In this document: piece by piece, positions 63,883 through 64,000 of the stretch
Numbering within the stretch: position 1 is the stretch's first letter
Layout: each line of letters starts with the position of its first letter
DNA from: Ignisphaera aggregans DSM 17230
GTDB taxonomy: Archaea; Thermoproteota; Thermoprotei_A; Sulfolobales; Ignisphaeraceae
DNA length: 64,000 bases
NCBI GenBank assembly: GCA_000145985.1
Contig: CP002098.1
Coordinates: 1,344,501-1,408,500 of the forward strand
Direction of reading: 5' to 3'
The notes under the pieces: model-generated
Told to the model about the DNA's origin: nothing
Database searches by the model: none
The model's input: the letters and a program-made list of their open reading frames with translations, nothing else
Position numbers and translations under genes: made by a program

Positions 63883-64000
63883 TTAGCCTAAGGGAGTTAA
63901 TACAAATCCCTTTCCCGGCTCTATTTCTACTAGAAAAGCTTTTCTCACATGGTTTGTCATTCTCATTTTCTTTATGATCATATATCGTTTTACTTCCTTA
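63883..64000 (-). CDS. C-terminal fragment of an unidentified protein
   Basis: The reverse frame entering from the window edge reads about 38 codons to TAA at 63883-63885, ending in RKAFLVEIEPGKGFVLTPLG. The basic-then-strand pattern could be the end of a winged-helix protein, but too little is visible to identify it. Confidence 0.4.
   Translation of the reverse strand, partial: KEVKRYMIIKKMRMTNHVRKAFLVEIEPGKGFVLTPLG

Overview
The window is AT-rich DNA from a hyperthermophilic-type crenarchaeon. Markers seen here are a Cren7 chromatin protein, RadA, MCM with Gins23, an RFC small/large pair, Orc1/Cdc6, an archaeal exosome operon, isoprenoid ether-lipid genes, GAPOR, AGOG and two intron-bearing tRNAs. 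Gene set and style suggest the Desulfurococcales/Ignisphaera group, but placing it there is inference. I saw no insertion sequence, prophage or CRISPR array.

Layout. 1-10 kb: end of pyruvate kinase, a thioredoxin-fold protein, a FucI-like isomerase with a flavin reductase, a nucleotide-sugar epimerase, DUF711, NurA, thioredoxin, a DUF123 GIY-YIG-like protein, and a nicotinamidase/JAMM pair. 10-20 kb: archease, AGOG glycosylase, HIT protein, prepilin peptidase, RadA, ThrRS, mevalonate kinase, a PD-(D/E)XK nuclease, MEMO and an aldo/keto reductase. 20-23 kb: three adjacent genes I cannot assign. 23-30 kb: cobalamin adenosyltransferase, the lipid enzymes DGGGP synthase and geranylgeranyl reductase, a NSUN-type m5C methyltransferase and CTP synthase. 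30-41 kb: membrane proteins, an AAA ATPase, UPF0248, GAPOR, and a divergent MoxR/DUF58 plus DUF4129-like/DUF4350-like envelope module. 41-44 kb: ArsR-type regulator, Cren7, ThpR, CCA-adding enzyme and tRNA-Pro. 44-52 kb: a replication block (MCM, Gins23, RFC-S, RFC-L, Orc1/Cdc6) ending in a candidate origin region. 52-62 kb: one long co-directional run psmA-SBDS-Rrp4-Rrp41-Rrp42-L37Ae-Brix-Pcc1-prefoldin beta-DUF3194-DHH-XPF-EF2. 62-64 kb: HypD, adenylate kinase, tRNA-Lys and the end of an unidentified gene.

The least obvious content is RNA. Reading the gaps by eye gives five plus-strand C/D box guide RNAs (near 12.1, 16.6, 20.4, 23.3 and 51.8 kb) and a weaker minus-strand candidate (4.8 kb). 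One has a guide that should pair with the universally conserved 790-800 loop of 16S rRNA. One ends exactly where the mevalonate kinase gene can begin. Both tRNAs carry 16-nt introns with bulge-helix-bulge geometry, one at the usual 37/38 site and one in the variable loop (45/46).

Three genes (about 17.9, 23.1 and 39.7 kb) have protein-like open frames running upstream of the first ATG/GTG/TTG. That points to non-canonical starts, sequence errors or decay. Start sites were chosen from visible GGTG/GAGG-type ribosome binding sites where possible.
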